From assembly GCA_964607765.1 (NCBI GenBank), contig CAZSNT010000062.1:1-49525 (forward strand): a DNA stretch of 49,525 nucleotides. Reading direction: 5' to 3'. Under the pieces are notes generated by a model that saw only the letters and a list, made by a program, of their open reading frames with translations, was not told where the DNA came from and did no database searches. The position numbers and the translations under genes were made by a program. Below are positions 25,509 to 35,483 of this stretch, piece after piece. The stretch comes from CAZSNT01 sp964607765 (GTDB taxonomy: Bacteria; Verrucomicrobiota; Lentisphaeria; Oligosphaerales; JABHEG01). Each line of letters begins with the position of its first letter. The first letter of the stretch is position 1.

Positions 25509-28109
25509 ATGGACAGGCATTCGGGCACCATTCCGGGGGTCACCCCTCGCTCGATGGCTGCCAGTGTGTTCTGCATGGTCCTGCTCGGGATGATCGCGCA
25601 GTTCACCGAGGTCACGGAGTTGATGACCGGGAACTGGATCTCGCATCACCCGATCTCTCTGTCGGCCATCTTGCTGATCACGGGCGTCATTCTGTTGTCG
25701 ACACTGGTGTGGTCGGCGGGCCGCGTCCAGCTGTTCACCCGCCAGGAGATGCTCTGCATTTTCTTCTCCATGATCGTGGCCGCGCCGCTGATTTCGCAGG
25801 GGTTCTGGCAGCGCATCATCACCACGACAGGGACGCTGCCGCGCACCTCGGACTTCACGAAAATGGACGCGTTCAGCGACAAGCTGTGGGTGCACGGTCC
25901 GAACCTGTTGCGTGGCGTGCTGGTCGAGGGAGGCCCGGGACCGCCAGTCGCCATGGCGACCAAAGGTAACGTCGCGTGGGAGGAGGTCGAGTACAACGTG
26001 AAAGGCGGCCGCGCGCGTACGGCGCGCATGCCCGTGTTGACGAACGGAAGCGCAGACGGTTTCTCTACGTTGCGGCTGACGCTACCGATCAGCGCGGACG
26101 GCGAGACGTTTCTCCAGCTCAAAGAGCCGTATCTGCTGAGCGCCCTGATGCGTGCAAAGGACCTCGGCGCCGACACCGAGTACTTCTGCCGCATCTACTA
26201 CGATAGTGCAGAGAACTTCTCCGACGAAGCGTTCGCCTCGCGAGCCGGTGAGAAGATCACGTACCTGCAGCAGCGCGGTTTCTCGCGCCTGGGCAAATAC
26301 GCGCTGGAGTTCCCTCTGGTCGTCGAGGACCATGTGGTGCTCGAGTTCGGGCTCAAGGGTGAGGGGCGACTGGAGCTTACAGATCCCAAGCTGATGAGCG
26401 TGGGCAGTCTTCAACGGGCCTACACCGGCTGCCGGCTGGTGACGCGCAGCGAGTATGAAGCGATCCCCCCGAAAGAGCGTGCCGGCTTGATCGTGAAGCC
26501 GGACAACATGTGGAGTCCGGCAGGGCTGAAGTTCGTGCTGTCGGGCTACATCCCGGTGCGGGAGTGGGTGCCGCCGTTCACGGCGTACGTGGGATTCGTG
26601 TTCTGCCTGCTCATGGCCACGTTCTCCCTGAACGTGATCATGCGCCGTCAGTGGGTGGACAACGAGCGCTACCCGCTTCCGATCGCCAAAATCCCGCAAG
26701 TTCTCCTGGGTGAGGATGCGGACGACCCGCCGCACCCGTTGACTGCGGTCTGGCGCAACCGACTGATGTGGATCGGGTACGGGCTGACGCTGTTCTGGTG
26801 CATGATGCGGCTGTGGCACGCGTACAACCCGAAGGTGCCGGACATGGAGGTCAACCTGATGCTCAAGCCCTACTTCGCCGACCCGGGCTGGGGCAACATG
26901 TGGAACGGCGTGTCGTTCCGGATTGTTGCGGCGTTTGTCGCGCTGGCAGTCTTCATGGAACTCAACATTCTCGCCAGCCTGATCGTCGGCTACTTCCTGT
27001 ACCGGGTCCAGTTCTGGTTCGGCAAGTCGTCCGGCCTGGACATCTATCCGGAGTTCCCGTTTGGCCTGTACCAGGAAGTTGCGGGGTTCGCAGCTTACGC
27101 GTTGATGGTCGTGTTCTTCACGCGCAAGTACCTGTGGCGTGTTCTGAAGGCGGGCATCCTGGGGGACCGCGAGGCATCGGCAGGCGAATGCATATCGTAC
27201 CGCGCCGCCTTGCTGATCCTGGTCGGCGTCGGGGGTTCGCTCATCGCATGGGCGCGATGGACGGGCATGAGCGTGGCGGGTTTGCTCGCGTTCTTTGGCT
27301 TCATGCTGTTGATCGGGTTCCTGTGCGCCAAGTACCGGGCGGAGTGCGGTACGCCGTTCAGCCACTACGGCCCGATCCGCCCGTTCCTGTTCCTCTCCCT
27401 GATTGGCGGCATGTACGCGCTGGGTGCAGATGCCATCGCATTCTCGGTGATCATGAGTTTTATCCTCAGTCAGACCGTGTTCTTTGTGCTGCCGGGCATC
27501 CAGATGGAGCTGATGGAGCTCGGACGCAAGTACCGGCTTGTCCCTCGGCATGTGCTCTACATCTTCCTGATCGGCTTTGCGGGAGGCATGCTCGTGGGCG
27601 CTTGGGTGTTTCTGTCGACTGCCTACTCGGTCGGCGGTGAGAACATCACCAATCAGTGGGCGTTCGCAGACAAAGGCTGGCTGTTCCGCCACTACAACGT
27701 GGAGTTGACCGAGGCGAATCAGGCGCTTGCAGCCGCGACGGACGGAACTGCGGACGTGGCTGACAAGCCCATTTCCCCTTACATGGGCGCGATGCTTTTT
27801 GCGGCGACCGCCACGGTGGTCATCAGCATCCTGCGCCAGATGTTCGCGGGGTTCTGGTTCCACCCGTTCGGGTTCATACTGGGCCCGTGTCACATGGCCC
27901 AGATTGTGTGGGGCAGCTGTCTTGTGGCCCTTGTGGTCCGCTTCACCGTGCTGAAGCTGGGCGGCGCCGCCGCGGTGCGCACCAAGCTCATGCCGTTCTT
28001 CTTCGGTGTGCTCATGGCGTCGGTGACGGCGTACGTCTTCACGGGGCTGATCAACGGCTATCTGTTCTTCTTCCATCCGTCCATCGAACGGTTCGGGGTC
28101 CTTTTCTGA
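25509..28109 (+). CDS. large DUF6785-like polytopic membrane protein
   Basis: The 866-residue protein opens the cassette. Two helices near the N-terminus (AASVFCMVLLGMIAQF, AILLITGVILLSTLVW) precede a soluble beta-rich insertion of about 200 residues. Many further helices follow, including FTAYVGFVFCLLMATFSLNV, IVAAFVALAVFMELNI, LLILVGVGGSLIAWA and VVISILRQMFAGFWF. I believe it belongs to the DUF6785/DUF6784 type found in PVC bacteria. The motif NERYPLPIAKIPQ recalls the FP segment of oligopeptide-type transporters, but that is weak. The ATG at 25509 has GGGAG five bases upstream; the longer frame to 25332 is not protein-like. One base separates it from the next gene. Transport function is inference. 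Confidence 0.8.
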   Translation: MDRHSGTIPGVTPRSMAASVFCMVLLGMIAQFTEVTELMTGNWISHHPISLSAILLITGVILLSTLVWSAGRVQLFTRQEMLCIFFSMIVAAPLISQGFWQRIITTTGTLPRTSDFTKMDAFSDKLWVHGPNLLRGVLVEGGPGPPVAMATKGNVAWEEVEYNVKGGRARTARMPVLTNGSADGFSTLRLTLPISADGETFLQLKEPYLLSALMRAKDLGADTEYFCRIYYDSAENFSDEAFASRAGEKITYLQQRGFSRLGKYALEFPLVVEDHVVLEFGLKGEGRLELTDPKLMSVGSLQRAYTGCRLVTRSEYEAIPPKERAGLIVKPDNMWSPAGLKFVLSGYIPVREWVPPFTAYVGFVFCLLMATFSLNVIMRRQWVDNERYPLPIAKIPQVLLGEDADDPPHPLTAVWRNRLMWIGYGLTLFWCMMRLWHAYNPKVPDMEVNLMLKPYFADPGWGNMWNGVSFRIVAAFVALAVFMELNILASLIVGYFLYRVQFWFGKSSGLDIYPEFPFGLYQEVAGFAAYALMVVFFTRKYLWRVLKAGILGDREASAGECISYRAALLILVGVGGSLIAWARWTGMSVAGLLAFFGFMLLIGFLCAKYRAECGTPFSHYGPIRPFLFLSLIGGMYALGADAIAFSVIMSFILSQTVFFVLPGIQMELMELGRKYRLVPRHVLYIFLIGFAGGMLVGAWVFLSTAYSVGGENITNQWAFADKGWLFRHYNVELTEANQALAAATDGTADVADKPISPYMGAMLFAATATVVISILRQMFAGFWFHPFGFILGPCHMAQIVWGSCLVALVVRFTVLKLGGAAAVRTKLMPFFFGVLMASVTAYVFTGLINGYLFFFHPSIERFGVLF

Positions 28110-28110
28110 C

Positions 28111-31100
28111 ATGACCGTGCCGCAGACATCAACCGGAACCGCCGCGGGGCCGCCCCGCAAAGGGCGCGGCCCCTTGGCCGGCGCGGTCTGCGTGCTGGCG
28201 GCGTTGGCGGCGATGGTTTTGTTGATGGCGTTCTGGATGCGCGTGTTCGCGCCCGAACACCGGTTGGCGCCGCAGGTTCCCTTCCAGGGCTACGACATGA
28301 CGGCCATCCAGGACGCCGTGTCGTCCGAACGCGTGGCCGCCGAGGTCGAGACGATGTCGGCGTTCGGTTCGCGTTTCCTCGGGCAGCCCGGGCACGCCCG
28401 GACGCGCGAGTACATCGAAAAGACACTTCGTGAGACCGGGCTCGAGGTCGTCACGCAGGACAACTGGTCGCTGGCTCCGGTCACACTCGAGCGCAGAATA
28501 TCGGATGCAGACGGGCAGCGCCTGCCGGATGTGCAGGTGTACCCGTTCCAGCCCAACTGCGTGCAGCCGATGGTCACGCCCGAGGGTGGCATCTCCGGCG
28601 AACTGGTCCTGCTCACGGCCGAAACCATCCTGGAGCGCACGCGTTTCGACGACTGTATCGGCCTGCTCTACGGCCAAGTGGACGAGGTCCCGGAGGAGTT
28701 CCAGTTCAACTGGAGCCGGTACGCCGCGCTTGGCGTCAGGGCCCTGATCGTGGCGCACCCCGAGGGCATGGACGCGGTGGAGTGGCGGTTTGTCGCCTCG
28801 CGCGCGCCACATGCGATGGTCAACAGCCTGCCGATCAACTACGTGCGGGTTGCGGCGACCAAGGGCATCTTCGATTACGTCGGCAAGACGGTTCGGCTTG
28901 ACGTTCGCCAGGAGTTCCGCGAGATCGGGAACACGTCCGTCGTGGCCGTGTTGCGGTCTTCGCAGCGCGCGCGCCGGGCCTTGGTATTGTCAGGCTCCTA
29001 CGACGCCTGCTCGATCCTTCCCGACCTGGCGCCCGGTGCGATGCAGCTGATCACGCCGGCTACCATCCTGTCCCTCGCCAAGGGCCTTGCAGCAGGGGAT
29101 TACGCAGACACGATCCGGCGCGACGTCGTTTTTGTCCTGTTTGGTGCCCAGTTCATGGCGAACGACGGCGAGAACAATCTGTTGAGCATGCTGGGGCCGA
29201 ACCTGACGGGAAGCAGTGAGAACGCACTGCTCGCGGCTTTCGGGATAGGGGACGACGAGGATGAGGCGGCTGACGACGATTCGCGCGGCGAGAGCCGTAT
29301 CCGGCGCAAGACCGAGGCGCGCGGGCAACCCCTCGTCGATCGCATCGAGGAGAACAAGATGCAGTTGGCGCTCGTGGCGTCCCTGCGCAGTCACTTCGAC
29401 AGCCCCGGGTTCCTGACGGATGCCAAGGCCACCGACACGGTCCGCCGCAAGCTCGAGAAAGAGGCGAAAGTGTTCCTCGATGAGCAAGTCCGGTACGTGC
29501 TCAACACCCTTGTTCTGGAACGCTCGGAGACCATGCTGCGTGCGAGGATCGCATTCGAGCGCCGCGGCGACAGCGAGACGGACAGCGACGAGTACCGCGT
29601 CTATATGGCCGCGAAGAAACTGTACGACGATGCGATGTCCGCAGCTGGCTACAGCATCATCAACCTGCTCAAGACGTCCGTCAAGAGGCAGTATGCGGAG
29701 GAGCACGACCTGAAGGGGTTGCTCGTACAGCGCTTCGACGAGATTGTCGCACATCACCAACGCCAACTGCATCGTCTGGAGCAGGGCCTGAAGCTGGTGG
29801 AGGTCTTTTCGCCCTACGACGACATGACCGTCATCGAGCCGCGTCTGGCCCCGGCCGTGAAGAGCGACATTGAGGAGGTCGTGAGCTTCCGTATCGGCAA
29901 CGGGCGTCCCGGTGAACCGCAGGCTGCAGCGTTCCAGAGCGTGCTGAGCGCGTCTCGCGAGCGTCTTCCGGACAGGGATGTGGTGGATCTGCTGCCGTTG
30001 CCGCCGCGCCAGGACACGGCTGTGAATCCGCACCTGGGCGGCGTGATTCCGTGGAGCTCCACCGGCATGTGGATGGCGATGAACTACCCGTCGTTCTTCG
30101 TGGTCAACCTGAACCGCGTCGATTCCTATTACAACCACAGTTTTCCGGTCGACCTGCCGTTCATGCGCGACATCAGCACGATCGCCGGCTCTCTGCAGTT
30201 GCTCGGCGAGTCCGTGCTGTCCATTGCGCACGGCAACGGCGAGTTCCAGCCGCGCAACAAGGCGGGCTGGACCCTGTCCTACGGCGGTCACGTGTTGGTT
30301 TCGAATGTGGGGCAGTCCATCGTACCCAACTACCCGCTCAAAGGCGCGATCGTGTGGAACCGGGGCCGCGAGGACGGCTACGAATTCGAGTTCCCCGGTT
30401 ACTTCGAGCACAAGCTGGTCCAGACCGATGTCTACGGCCGCTACGACCTGCCCAACCAGACATCGAACTTCGTGGGCTGGGCCTACTGGTGGGCGAACCG
30501 GCGGTATGACCCCGTGGCCCACGGCTACGGCAAGGACGGGCTGATCGCGTACATGAAGGACGAAGGCGAGGAGGGACAGCGGCTCTTCAAGTCGGTTGGC
30601 CTCCACGCCTGGCGACGTGACCAGGTGCGCAACGTCAACATCGTCACCTTCCGCGCCGTGCCGGTAACCATCCTTGACCTGATCAACCCGCAGACGCTGA
30701 AGAGCTACACGGGCATCGACCTGGTGGCGCAACGCGGACTGAAGCCGTTCGGCAAGAAGTGCATTTTCAAGGACGGCCCTGTCATCACCACATTCGTCAA
30801 GCCGGACGAGCGCTTCTTCGTCAAGCTCCTGTCGGGTGCGGCCGACAATGAGCGGGTCCAGAAGACGCGCGCGTTTATGCTGGGCACGAGTGAGTTGTAC
30901 GAGGAAGACAAGGAGAAGGAGATCGACGGCCCCGGCTTCCTGGCGTTCGACAACCCGCTGCTGCTCGACATCCCGTTCCAAGTGTCTCGGTCCATGTCGT
31001 ACCTGAACGGGAAACGGCTCGAGCTCCAGAACCGGTACGCCATGGCCGACGAGCGCACGAACGAGTTTCACGAGAAGAGCAACGAGAAGATCGGGGTCAC

Positions 31101-33327
31101 CGAGACCGAGGTAGCGACAAAGCGCGACGCGATCCTCGCAGCCCGCGACGCGGTGACGTATTCCACACTCAACCACCCGGTGCTGCGCGAGTCGATCGGG
31201 GAGGCGGTGGTCGGTATTCTCTGGTATCTGGGGCTGCTCGTGCCGTTCGTGTTCTTCTTCGAGAAGCTCGTGTTCGGGTTCTCCGACATCCGCAAGCAGA
31301 TCGTCACGCAGTTGATTACCTTTGTCATCGTTTTCTTCCTCCTGCGCGAGCTGCACCCCGCCTTCGAGATGATCCGCTCCTCGATGATGATCCTGCTCGG
31401 TTTCTTCATTATTCTGATATCGGGCGGGATCACCGTGCTGTTCATCGGCAAGTTCCAGGAGAACCTGGAGGACCTGAAGAAGCGGCAGGGCAAGGTGTCG
31501 GCAGCCGAAGTGCACACACTGGGCGTGGTAGGCGTCTCTTTCATGTTGGGCCTGAATAACATGCATCGGCGGCGCGTGCGCACCGGCCTGACCTGCCTCA
31601 CGCTGGTCCTGATGACGTTTGTGATGATCTGCTTCACGTCCGTCGACACTGACCTGGTGGATACGGAGACCGCTGTCGGCAAAGCGCCGTACCAGGGCAT
31701 CCTGTACAAAGAAGAGAAGTTCCGTGTCGTGACCGCGGAGAACGCAATTCGCGAGAAGTACGGTGACAAGTTCGACGTGTGCCCGCGACACATCACCGTA
31801 GGCTTCGAGTGGCGTGGGGAGTTCCGCAACCCCACCTTCGAGGTCCTGTACGAGGACGGCGAGATTGCCAAGAAAGCCGAGTTCAACTCGATCGTGCAGC
31901 TCTGCGCCGAGGAGCCGCTACGGCATCACATCAAGCTCTTGACCGAGCGGCCCTGGTTCTCCGAGGAGGACGACTTGGATTCGGACGATCCGCCCAAGGT
32001 GTTGCTCCCTGACCGCATCGCGAACCTGATCGGGCTCTCCGCACAGGATGTCAACGCCGAAGAGGTACACGTGCGCGTCAGCGGCCGCGATTTCATCGTG
32101 CAGGGCATCTTCGAGGCCAAATCCGTGACCGAGCTGCGCGATCTGGACGGGACCGACATCCTGCCGTTCGACGTGGAAGGCATGACTTCGATCCAGAAGG
32201 ATCTGTGGCGCGCGCTGGCCGAAGATGACGACCCGCGCATTTCGGCCGAGAACCTGATCATCTGTCCCACCCGCGACCTGGGCATCCGCACGGACGGTGC
32301 GGAGATCGGCCGTCTCGTGTCGCTTGCCATCTCCATGCCCGAGCTGCCCTACAAGGAGGCGCGGGACGTCATCAACGAATACCTCGAACAGAGCGGCCAG
32401 AGCGCCCACTACGGGCTGGACGGCGTCGTGTACATGGGCGAGCGTTCACGGCAGCGCACGCTGGGCGGCGTTCTGGAGCTGATCATTCCCCTGATCATCG
32501 CCGCGCTCACCGTGTTGAACACGATGAAGGGGTCGGTCTACGAACGCACGGACGAGATATTCGTCTATAACTCTGTGGGGATCGCGCCGAAGTATGTCTT
32601 TTTCATGTTCTTTGCCGAAGCGTTTGTGTACGCCGTCGTGGGCTCGGTGGCGGGCTACATCCTCAGCCAGGGCGTGGGGCGTGTGCTCACAGCGCTGGAA
32701 CTGACGGGCGGTATGAACATGACGTACACGTCCACGACCTCCATCTACGCGTCCATCGCAGTGGCGTTGTCCGTGTTCGTCTCGACCTACTTCCCCGCCA
32801 AACGCGCCATGGAGATCGCAGCCCCCGCCGAGGACGCGGGCTGGCGGCTGCCTGAGCCGGACGGCGACGAACTGGCGTTCGACCTGCCGTTCACGTTCGA
32901 TTACCGCGACCGCCTGGCGATCCTGTCATTCTTCTCCCGTTACCTCAAAGACCACGGCGAAGGCAGTGCCGGCAGGTTCTTCGCGGGCAGCCCCGTCGTC
33001 GGCATCAGCGACCGCATCGACGAGTTGGCCGACGGTGCCTACGTCCCCGAGATAAGCGTGCCGGTGTGGCTGAAGCCGTTTGATCTCGGCGTCTCCCAGC
33101 GCATGATCATTTCCCTGGCGACCGATCCCGAGACACAGGAGTTCAAGGCACACATCCGCCTCCTGCGCCTGTCCGGCACTCGCGACGCCTGGATACGCCT
33201 GAACCGCGGCTACGTGGCGCTCATTCGCCGGCACTTCCTGCACTGGCGCGCCGTGGACGAAGCCCAACGCCAAGAGATGTTTATCGAAGCCCAAGTCCTT
33301 TTGCGTACGAGATTCGGTCTGGCCTAG
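28111..33327 (+). CDS. giant fusion of degenerate M28 peptidase-like ectodomain and FtsX permease
   Basis: At 1738 residues this is the largest gene here. One N-terminal helix (about 22-44) anchors an ectodomain that resembles M28 aminopeptidases. The metal sites are lost: the usual GAHxDS reads SGSYDA, PGxxDNxSG reads PGAMQLITPA, and the catalytic Glu-Glu reads Ala-Gln in VLFGAQFMANDG. The closing M28 segment (VDSYYNHSFPVDL, near 660) is separated by a charged, partly helical insertion of about 270 residues. A beta-rich region follows to about 1020, then three helices (about 1030-1112). The C-terminus is an FtsX/MacB-type permease: helix near 1157-1178, a 270-residue extracytoplasmic domain, then three helices (about 1450-1570), ending with about 160 further residues. 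It probably pairs with a cassette ATPase. No proteolysis is expected. Confidence 0.85.
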   Translation: MTVPQTSTGTAAGPPRKGRGPLAGAVCVLAALAAMVLLMAFWMRVFAPEHRLAPQVPFQGYDMTAIQDAVSSERVAAEVETMSAFGSRFLGQPGHARTREYIEKTLRETGLEVVTQDNWSLAPVTLERRISDADGQRLPDVQVYPFQPNCVQPMVTPEGGISGELVLLTAETILERTRFDDCIGLLYGQVDEVPEEFQFNWSRYAALGVRALIVAHPEGMDAVEWRFVASRAPHAMVNSLPINYVRVAATKGIFDYVGKTVRLDVRQEFREIGNTSVVAVLRSSQRARRALVLSGSYDACSILPDLAPGAMQLITPATILSLAKGLAAGDYADTIRRDVVFVLFGAQFMANDGENNLLSMLGPNLTGSSENALLAAFGIGDDEDEAADDDSRGESRIRRKTEARGQPLVDRIEENKMQLALVASLRSHFDSPGFLTDAKATDTVRRKLEKEAKVFLDEQVRYVLNTLVLERSETMLRARIAFERRGDSETDSDEYRVYMAAKKLYDDAMSAAGYSIINLLKTSVKRQYAEEHDLKGLLVQRFDEIVAHHQRQLHRLEQGLKLVEVFSPYDDMTVIEPRLAPAVKSDIEEVVSFRIGNGRPGEPQAAAFQSVLSASRERLPDRDVVDLLPLPPRQDTAVNPHLGGVIPWSSTGMWMAMNYPSFFVVNLNRVDSYYNHSFPVDLPFMRDISTIAGSLQLLGESVLSIAHGNGEFQPRNKAGWTLSYGGHVLVSNVGQSIVPNYPLKGAIVWNRGREDGYEFEFPGYFEHKLVQTDVYGRYDLPNQTSNFVGWAYWWANRRYDPVAHGYGKDGLIAYMKDEGEEGQRLFKSVGLHAWRRDQVRNVNIVTFRAVPVTILDLINPQTLKSYTGIDLVAQRGLKPFGKKCIFKDGPVITTFVKPDERFFVKLLSGAADNERVQKTRAFMLGTSELYEEDKEKEIDGPGFLAFDNPLLLDIPFQVSRSMSYLNGKRLELQNRYAMADERTNEFHEKSNEKIGVTETEVATKRDAILAARDAVTYSTLNHPVLRESIGEAVVGILWYLGLLVPFVFFFEKLVFGFSDIRKQIVTQLITFVIVFFLLRELHPAFEMIRSSMMILLGFFIILISGGITVLFIGKFQENLEDLKKRQGKVSAAEVHTLGVVGVSFMLGLNNMHRRRVRTGLTCLTLVLMTFVMICFTSVDTDLVDTETAVGKAPYQGILYKEEKFRVVTAENAIREKYGDKFDVCPRHITVGFEWRGEFRNPTFEVLYEDGEIAKKAEFNSIVQLCAEEPLRHHIKLLTERPWFSEEDDLDSDDPPKVLLPDRIANLIGLSAQDVNAEEVHVRVSGRDFIVQGIFEAKSVTELRDLDGTDILPFDVEGMTSIQKDLWRALAEDDDPRISAENLIICPTRDLGIRTDGAEIGRLVSLAISMPELPYKEARDVINEYLEQSGQSAHYGLDGVVYMGERSRQRTLGGVLELIIPLIIAALTVLNTMKGSVYERTDEIFVYNSVGIAPKYVFFMFFAEAFVYAVVGSVAGYILSQGVGRVLTALELTGGMNMTYTSTTSIYASIAVALSVFVSTYFPAKRAMEIAAPAEDAGWRLPEPDGDELAFDLPFTFDYRDRLAILSFFSRYLKDHGEGSAGRFFAGSPVVGISDRIDELADGAYVPEISVPVWLKPFDLGVSQRMIISLATDPETQEFKAHIRLLRLSGTRDAWIRLNRGYVALIRRHFLHWRAVDEAQRQEMFIEAQVLLRTRFGLA

Positions 33328-33330
33328 AGC

Positions 33331-35479
33331 ATGGCAAGCGAACGACACGACAAAGAGCTGGAACTGTACCGGAACCTGCTTGAGACTCCTACGGAGTTCA
33401 AGGACGGGTTCGGGTGGATGACCGTTGCCGGCATTTTCTTCTGCGGCCTCATCATGATGCCGGGAAGCATCTACATGGGCCTGATGTTCGGCTCGCATGG
33501 TGCGGCGTCGGCCGCGTCGTGGGTCACGGTCATCCTGTTCATGGAGGTGGCGCGGCGCGCGCTGCAGCCGCTCAACAAGCAGCAGTTGGTCATTCTCCTG
33601 CACGCCGCCAGAGCCATGATGGCCGGGCACGTGCTGTTCCCCGGCGGTCCCTTCGGGCACTTGGTGTTCCGGGCGTATCTGGTCGGCAGCGAAACGGCGC
33701 GCGACGCCGGTATGTCCGGCGTCTTCCCCTCCTGGTGGTGCCCCAAGCCGGACAGCGCCGCGATCCTCGAACGCACCCTCTTCCACCGCGACTGGCTCGT
33801 GCCCATCGGCATCGTGCTTTTCATGGCCGTCATCGGGCTGATCAAGAAATACACCATGGGCTATTTCTTCTTCCGGCTCACGTCGGACGTGGAGAACCTG
33901 CCGTTCCCGCTCGCCCCGATCCGTGCGCAGGGCGCCATGGCACTGGCCGAAGCCGACGACAATGTGACGGCCGACGAGGAAGCCGACAAAGACCTGCTCA
34001 TCAAGCAGAAGAAGACCAAACCGAAGAGCCTGCGCTGGCGCATCTTCTCGCTCGGTGTGGTCCTGGGGATCACGTTCGGTTTCTTCAAAGTGGGCATCCC
34101 GGCCATCACCGGCACGGTGCTCTCCAAGCCGTTCTTCCTCATCCCGCAGCCATGGGTCGACACGACAACCCTCACCGAGTCCGTTCTTCCTCATCCCCCA
34201 GCCATGGGTCGACACGACAACCCTCACCGAGTCCGTGCTCCCGGCCACGCCGACCGGGATCAAGTTCGATCTGCTGCCGATCCTCACCGGGTTCGTGCTC
34301 CCGTTCTGGTCCATCGTCGGCACATTCATCGCCATCTGCCTGACCCTCGTGATGAACCCCATCCTCCACTCCTGCGGTGTGCTCCATCACTGGCAGCCGG
34401 GCATGGACACCATCAATACCACGTTCGCCAACTCGATCGATTTCTGGATGAGCTTCGGTATCGGTTCAGCCCTGGGCATCACCGCGGTCTGCATTTTCGC
34501 CACCCTCCGTGATGTCCGCAACAAGGTCAAGGAGCTCCGCGAGACCCGCGGGCAACAGGCACGCGCCAGCCTGTGGGACACGCCGGACATCGGGCGCGGC
34601 GACTACCCGCTGTGGCTGGCTCTCGTGCTCTACGTCGTGGCTGCCGGTGCCATGGTGGGGCTGGGGATTGTCCTGTTGCCCAAACAGATCAACGTCGTGC
34701 TCTTCCTCCTGTTTTTCGCGTTCTTCTACAACCCGCTCATCTCCTACGTGAATGCACGCCTGCTCGGCATCTCCGGTCAGCACGTGCAGATCCCACACAT
34801 CAAAGACGCCGTGTTCATTCTCTCCGGCGCGCGCGGCATCGAGATCTGGCTCGCGCCCATCCCGCTCGATCACTTCGGCAACCAGGCCCAGGCATTCCGC
34901 GTCAACGAACTTACGGGGGTGAGCTTCCGCTCACTGCTCAAGACCGATCTGGTCACCATGCCCGTGCTGATAGTGCTGTCCCTCACGTTCTGGTCCTTCA
35001 TCTGGAAATCCGATGCTATCCCGTCCGACGTGTTCCCCGCGGCCGCGAAGATGTGGGAACTGCAGGCCAAGAACCACATATTGCTGTGGTCATCGACATT
35101 TGTCGCCCCGGGTGAGGACCCGGACGAGAAAAGTGTCCTTGACAGTCCGTTCATCCGTGACGCCATCCACCCGAAGACAATAGGAGCGGGGTTCTCGATG
35201 TGTCTCATTTTGTATGGCGTCCTCAGCTACTTCGGGCTCCCAATCATGCTGATCTATGGCATGATACGCGGCCTCGGGCACTTACCCCACTTCATGGTGC
35301 TGGAGATCGTCGGCGCCATGCTGGGACGCCTCTATCTGCAGAAGAAATACGGGCGCAGGAATTTCCTCAAACAGGCGCCCACGCTCATGGCCGGCTATGT
35401 AACCGGTGAGGGATTGATCGCTATGGCGACCATTGCACTCAAACTCATCAAGGCCGCTGTTTCCGGAGCCCCGTTCTAG
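33331..35479 (+). pseudogene. second polytopic membrane protein, frameshifted by a 52-bp tandem duplication
   Basis: The 5' part (from 33331) and 3' part (to 35479) lie in different frames. The junction is an exact-length 52-bp duplication, copy 1 at 34129-34180 and copy 2 at 34181-34232, with one mismatch. Removing one copy restores an open frame of 698 residues through PFFLIPQPWVDTTTLTESVLPATPTG. The restored protein has many helices (MTVAGIFFCGLIMMPGSIYM, LVPIGIVLFMAVIGLI, YPLWLALVLYVVAAGAMVGL) and a soluble Lys-rich loop. The segment ENLPFPLAPIRAQGAMALAE matches the position and character of NERYPLPIAKIPQ in the first membrane protein, so a distant relation is likely. It starts three bases after the giant gene's stop without a ribosome binding site. 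True mutation, reversible switch or assembly error cannot be told apart here. Confidence 0.8.
34129..34232 (+). repeat. 52-bp tandem duplication causing a frameshift
   Basis: Two adjacent 52-base copies begin CCGTTCTTCCTCATCCC and end CTCACCGAGT. They differ at one base (G in copy 1, C in copy 2, in ATCCCGCAG versus ATCCCCCAG). Because 52 is not a multiple of three, the second copy shifts the frame by one. Confidence 0.97.
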
Positions 35480-35483
35480 CGCT

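Noticed and set aside
23957..25615. 552-residue minus frame across the PQQ-propeller gene
   Set aside because: The overlapping frame 24004-25344 has a signal peptide and propeller blades; this one is Arg/His-rich.
26082..28160. 692-residue open frame antisense to the DUF6785-like gene
   Set aside because: Rich in His, Arg and Gln, no motif, fully covered by a supported gene.
28990..31791. 933-residue open frame antisense to the giant FtsX gene
   Set aside because: Composition is unlike a protein and the sense strand has clear domains and membrane helices.
28111..33327. Active M28 aminopeptidase
   Set aside because: The metal-binding His and Asp and the catalytic Glu pair are replaced.
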